This document shows, piece by piece, positions 60,929 to 64,000 of a stretch of DNA of 64,000 nucleotides; the first letter of the stretch is position 1; every line of letters starts with the position of its first letter. Origin of the DNA: Streptosporangium amethystogenes (GTDB taxonomy: Bacteria > Actinomycetota > Actinomycetes > Streptosporangiales > Streptosporangiaceae). The stretch is from contig NZ_JOEQ01000004.1 of the NCBI RefSeq assembly GCF_000721075.1, forward strand, positions 620,001 to 684,000, in the 5' to 3' direction. The translations under genes were made by a program, and so were the position numbers. The notes beneath the pieces are model-generated. The model ran no database searches and had not been told where the DNA came from. It saw only the letters and a list, made by a program, of their open reading frames with translations.

Positions 60929-63856
60929 TCAGCGGGTGAAGGTCACGTCCTTCACCCGCAGGGCGCCCCTGAAGACCAGGTAGACGTCCTGCCTGCCCCG
61001 TACACCGGTGACGGGGGCACCGGCGGTGGCCCAGGAGTAGATCCCGCCGGTGGCGGTCACCGGTACGGTTCCGGCAAGCCTGCCGGTCGGGGAGCCGAGC
61101 CGGATCTCGACCGAGGAGGCGGCACTCGCCGCGACCCCGAGCCGCACGCCGGTGACCCCGGCCCGGAGGTCCGCGTCCTTGAAGGCGATCCACTCGCCCG
61201 CCGAGGCGCCGACCGCGTCACCGCGGACCTTGGTCTCGTCGACCAGTTCGACCCCCGCGTAGTCGTCGAAGTCGGCGGCCCGGGTGGGCCGGGTGAGATC
61301 ACGAGGACCGATCCGCTCACCGTCCACCCGCACGGTCACGCGCTGCCGGATGGCGTCCGAGGACGAGCCGACCAGGACGTCGTGGGTGGACGGCTCCACC
61401 GCGAAGCGGCCCCCGGTCACGTCCCACAGGGCCAGGTCCGCGGTCTTGAGCGAGAACCTCACCGTCTTCGACTCGCCGGGGGCCAGGCTCACCCGCTGGA
61501 AGCCGCGCAGTTGCTTGACCGGCTGTTCCACCCGGGAGGTGTGCTGGTGGGTGTAGAGCTGGACCACCTCGTCGCCCGCGCGCGAGCCGGTGTTGGTCAC
61601 CTTGACGCTCACCTCGTACCCGCCGCTCTTCGCGGTGGCCTTGAGGCCCTGGTAGCCGAAGGTGGTGTAGCTCAGGCCGTGGCCGAAGGCGTACAGCGGC
61701 CTGGCCTTGGAGTACAGGTAGGTCGCGCCGGTCTTGACGATGTCGTAGTCGAGGATGTCCGGCAGGGTGGTGCCCGCCTTGGGCCAGGTCTGGGTGAGGC
61801 GGCCGGCCGGGTTGGCGTCGCCGTACAGCAGGTCGGCCAGCGCGTTGCCGGTCTCGGCTCCGGCGTGCGTGGTCCACAGGATCGCCGGGACCTTCTCCTG
61901 CAGCCGGTCGATCGTGGTCGGATAGCTGTTCTCCAGCACGACCACGGTGTTCGGGTTGGCGGCGTGCACCGCCTCCACCAGCGCCCGCTGTCCCTCGGCG
62001 AGACCGAGGTCGGTCCGGTCGTGGTCCTCCCGGCCGTTGATGAACGGCATGCTGCCGACCACGACCACCGCCGCGTCGGCGCCCTTCGCCGCCGCGACCG
62101 CCTCGGCGATCCCGCTGCGTACGGTCTCCTTCTCGAAGCGGGTGGCGTCCTCGGCCGTGGTCAGGCTGAGCGTGCCGTCGACCGCGGCCTTGACGTACTT
62201 GTTCGGGCCGAACCAGTCGTAGGCGGTCTCGTAGCCGGCGTAGCGCAGCAGCGTCGTGCCGTCGGCCTGCGCCTCCAGCCTGAACTGCTCCTGGACGAAC
62301 CAGCCGGTGGGCTGTTCCTGGCTGTTGACCAGGGTGGACCAGTTCGCCCGGCTGACGTACCTCCCGTTGGCGACGCTGCGCAGGGTGACGATCCCCTGGC
62401 CCCAGTCGAAGACGTCGAACTGCTCGGTCGCGCCCGCGGTGGTCGCCGAGAGCTTCAGGTCGGCGCCCGCCCCGGTGCCGGCGGTGAGGTATCTGCCGCC
62501 GGACTTCAGCGCGATCCGGTCGACGCCCTCGCTGGTGACGGCGGCGGCGGACCGCGCCCTGATCCCGGCGAGCGGGGTGACCTTGTAGGGCAGCCTGCCG
62601 GAGTACCAGTCGGTGTAGAGGGTGTCGGCCAGCGGGCCGACCACCGCGACCTTCTTGGCGGGGCTGAGCGGCAGGGTCCTCCCGGAGTTCTTCAGCAGCA
62701 CCGCCGCCTCGGCCGCGGTCCGCCGGGCCAGCGCGCGGTGCGCGGGGCTGTCGACCACGTCCTTGGTGATCTTCCCGTACGGCCCGCCGTCCGGGTCGAA
62801 CTCGCCGAGCCGGAACCGGATGCCGAGGATGTTGCGTACCGCGGTGTCGATGTCGGCCTGGGTCAGCAGGCCGCGCGAGAGCGCCTCGTTGACCGCGGCC
62901 ACCGTCGGGGCGGCGTTGGTGTCGTTCACCGTGAAGCTCTCCACGCCCGCCTTGAGCATGGCGGCGGCGGCCTCCGCCTGGGTGGCGAAGTAGCCCTGGG
63001 AGCCGGTGAGGTTGTTGGGCCCTCCGGCGTCGGAGACGTTGAACAGCGGCCTGTCGGTCCAGGTCCTGACCGTGGAGTTGAGGTCGGTGACCGTGGCGGG
63101 CCGCCCGTTGATCAGGTTGTAGGCGGTCATCACACCGGTGGCCGCGCCCGCCTCCAGCGCGGTCCGAAACGCCGGGACGTCGTACTCGTTGAGGACGCGC
63201 GGGCGCAGGCTGGAGGAGGTCGTGTCGCGGCGGACCTCGTTGTTGTTGGCCAGGAAGTGCTTGAGCACCGGGGCCGCCCGCAGGTGGTCCGGGTCGTCGC
63301 CCTGGATGCCCGAGCCGTACGCGGTGGAGATCGCGCCGGTGAGCAGCGGGTCCTCGGAGTAGCCCTCCTCGTTGCGGCCCCATCGAGGGTCGCGGAGCAG
63401 GTTGACCACCGGCGCCCAGAGCTGCAGGCCCCACAGCCGGGGGTTCTCCGCGTGGTATCCCCTGGCCTCGTCGCCGACGGCGGCGCCGACCTTCTTGATC
63501 AGGTCGGGATTCCAGGTGCTGGCCAGGCCGACGGCCTGCGGGAACACGGTCCCCTCGGCGGTCACCACGCCGCCGCCGTTGTCGATGTCGGTGGACCAGG
63601 CGACGCCGTGCAGCGCCTCGGTGCCGGTCTTGAACAGCCCGATGCCCAGGCGGTCCACCGCGGGCTGGTACTGGTGGAGCCAGGAGATCTTCTCGGCCTG
63701 GGTGAGGCGGCCGAGCAGGTCGTCGACGCGCTGGCTCAGCGGGAGTGCGGGATCACGGAAGGGGTACTCGTAGGCCGCGCGGGCCGGGGCCGCGCACAGC
63801 CCCAGGGTCAGGGCCGTCGTGGCCACGGCCGCGACGGCCCTGGTCGATAAGGACAT
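60929..63856 (-). CDS. Secreted GH3 glycoside hydrolase, paralog of the intracellular enzyme
   Basis: A 975-residue exported GH3 enzyme. A signal peptide ([20 protein letters not shown], ending near PARAA) is followed by the same domain order as the intracellular GH3 at 48.7-51.5 kb: TIM barrel with [13 protein letters not shown], catalytic D276 in [11 protein letters not shown], an inserted beta-trefoil-like region, Fn3-like domain and a C-terminal CBM6-like sandwich. It likely trims polysaccharide outside the cell. GGAGG is about five bases before the ATG. A sugar permease gene ends 83 bases upstream. Confidence 0.93.
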   Translation of the reverse strand: MSLSTRAVAAVATTALTLGLCAAPARAAYEYPFRDPALPLSQRVDDLLGRLTQAEKISWLHQYQPAVDRLGIGLFKTGTEALHGVAWSTDIDNGGGVVTAEGTVFPQAVGLASTWNPDLIKKVGAAVGDEARGYHAENPRLWGLQLWAPVVNLLRDPRWGRNEEGYSEDPLLTGAISTAYGSGIQGDDPDHLRAAPVLKHFLANNNEVRRDTTSSSLRPRVLNEYDVPAFRTALEAGAATGVMTAYNLINGRPATVTDLNSTVRTWTDRPLFNVSDAGGPNNLTGSQGYFATQAEAAAAMLKAGVESFTVNDTNAAPTVAAVNEALSRGLLTQADIDTAVRNILGIRFRLGEFDPDGGPYGKITKDVVDSPAHRALARRTAAEAAVLLKNSGRTLPLSPAKKVAVVGPLADTLYTDWYSGRLPYKVTPLAGIRARSAAAVTSEGVDRIALKSGGRYLTAGTGAGADLKLSATTAGATEQFDVFDWGQGIVTLRSVANGRYVSRANWSTLVNSQEQPTGWFVQEQFRLEAQADGTTLLRYAGYETAYDWFGPNKYVKAAVDGTLSLTTAEDATRFEKETVRSGIAEAVAAAKGADAAVVVVGSMPFINGREDHDRTDLGLAEGQRALVEAVHAANPNTVVVLENSYPTTIDRLQEKVPAILWTTHAGAETGNALADLLYGDANPAGRLTQTWPKAGTTLPDILDYDIVKTGATYLYSKARPLYAFGHGLSYTTFGYQGLKATAKSGGYEVSVKVTNTGSRAGDEVVQLYTHQHTSRVEQPVKQLRGFQRVSLAPGESKTVRFSLKTADLALWDVTGGRFAVEPSTHDVLVGSSSDAIRQRVTVRVDGERIGPRDLTRPTRAADFDDYAGVELVDETKVRGDAVGASAGEWIAFKDADLRAGVTGVRLGVAASAASSVEIRLGSPTGRLAGTVPVTATGGIYSWATAGAPVTGVRGRQDVYLVFRGALRVKDVTFTR

Positions 63857-63899
63857 CTCGCCTCCAGGTCAGGGGGAGTCGAAGAACTGCGGGTCTGGG

Positions 63900-63932
63900 G
63901 ACGCCGTCCGCCCCCGAGCGGCGTACGGCGTC
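63900..63932 (-). terminator. Hairpin between the edge permease and the secreted GH3 gene
   Basis: GACGCCGT and ACGGCGTC form an 8-bp stem around a GC-rich loop in the 83-base gap. It may attenuate read-through, or be an mRNA processing hairpin. Confidence 0.4.
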
Positions 63933-63939
63933 TGAGGGC

Positions 63940-64000
63940 TCACTTGACGGCGCCCACGGTCACACCGCGGGTCAGGGTCCGCTGGAAGATGAGGAAGAAG
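63940..64000 (-). CDS. Sugar ABC transporter permease, C-terminal fragment
   Basis: Only the last 19 codons are in the window. The product ends FFLIFQRTLTRGVTVGAVK, the typical end of MalG/LplC-type sugar permeases (compare the end of the permease at 55746-56645, FVQRHFTKGVIIGAIKG). It reads into the secreted GH3 gene on the same strand, so a second sugar importer operon lies past the right edge. Confidence 0.8.
   Translation of the reverse strand, partial: FFLIFQRTLTRGVTVGAVK

Overview
The window is GC-rich chromosomal DNA from an actinobacterium. Features pointing that way are mycothiol-dependent formaldehyde dehydrogenase, DUF397, a DtxR/IdeR-type iron box, an AccE epsilon subunit, frequent GTG starts and probable leaderless genes with a TAnnnT -10 box. 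Gene order (acyl-CoA dehydrogenase, purE, purK, GtrA, cya, PH-domain protein, birA, acyl-CoA carboxylase beta and epsilon) follows the conserved arrangement seen around birA in Mycobacterium and Streptomyces. A Streptosporangiaceae-like host is my inference, not something the sequence proves. I saw no rRNA, tRNA, insertion sequence, prophage or CRISPR array.

Region 1 (1-26 kb) is mostly core metabolism. It holds an acyl-CoA dehydrogenase cut by the window edge, UDP-glucose dehydrogenase, purE/purK, a lipoprotein, a GtrA protein, a two-component system, an iron-boxed bfd-bfr operon, an mscR-metallohydrolase pair, cya/PH/birA, fdhD, ppc, an ABC exporter, acyl-CoA carboxylase beta plus epsilon, a NYN-domain protein and an alkylation-repair pair (Ada-AlkA fusion and Ogt). 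Between ugd and purE lies a looser stretch with DUF397 and two tiny genes, one encoding a striking 35-residue Arg/Trp-rich peptide.

Region 2 (26-37.5 kb) is one long minus-strand tad (Flp pilus) operon with mostly overlapping genes. In transcript order: SAF/CpaB protein, TadZ-like, TadA, TadB, TadC, Flp pilin with a poly-Gly tail, two TadE-type pseudopilins, a TadG-like protein, a membrane LysM-BTAD protein, a lipoprotein and a secreted protein.

Region 3 (37.5-47.6 kb) has a small coiled-coil-like protein, a cluster of DnaA-box-like 9-mers, an FHA-FtsK/SpoIIIE (EccC-type) ATPase, a convergent WXG100 gene, an SDR, the biotin-carrying acyl-CoA carboxylase alpha subunit and a Gly-rich membrane-anchored protein.

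Region 4 (47.6-64 kb) is for carbohydrate use. An intracellular GH3 enzyme and its LacI regulator sit downstream of two identical 14-bp operators. A ROK regulator diverges from a sugar ABC transporter (Tat lipoprotein binding protein and two permeases) and has its own operator-like palindrome. A secreted GH3 paralog lies next to the end of another sugar permease gene at the right edge. Between them are a GRAS-family protein, a small membrane protein, an hsp20-merR heat-shock pair and an aldo/keto reductase.
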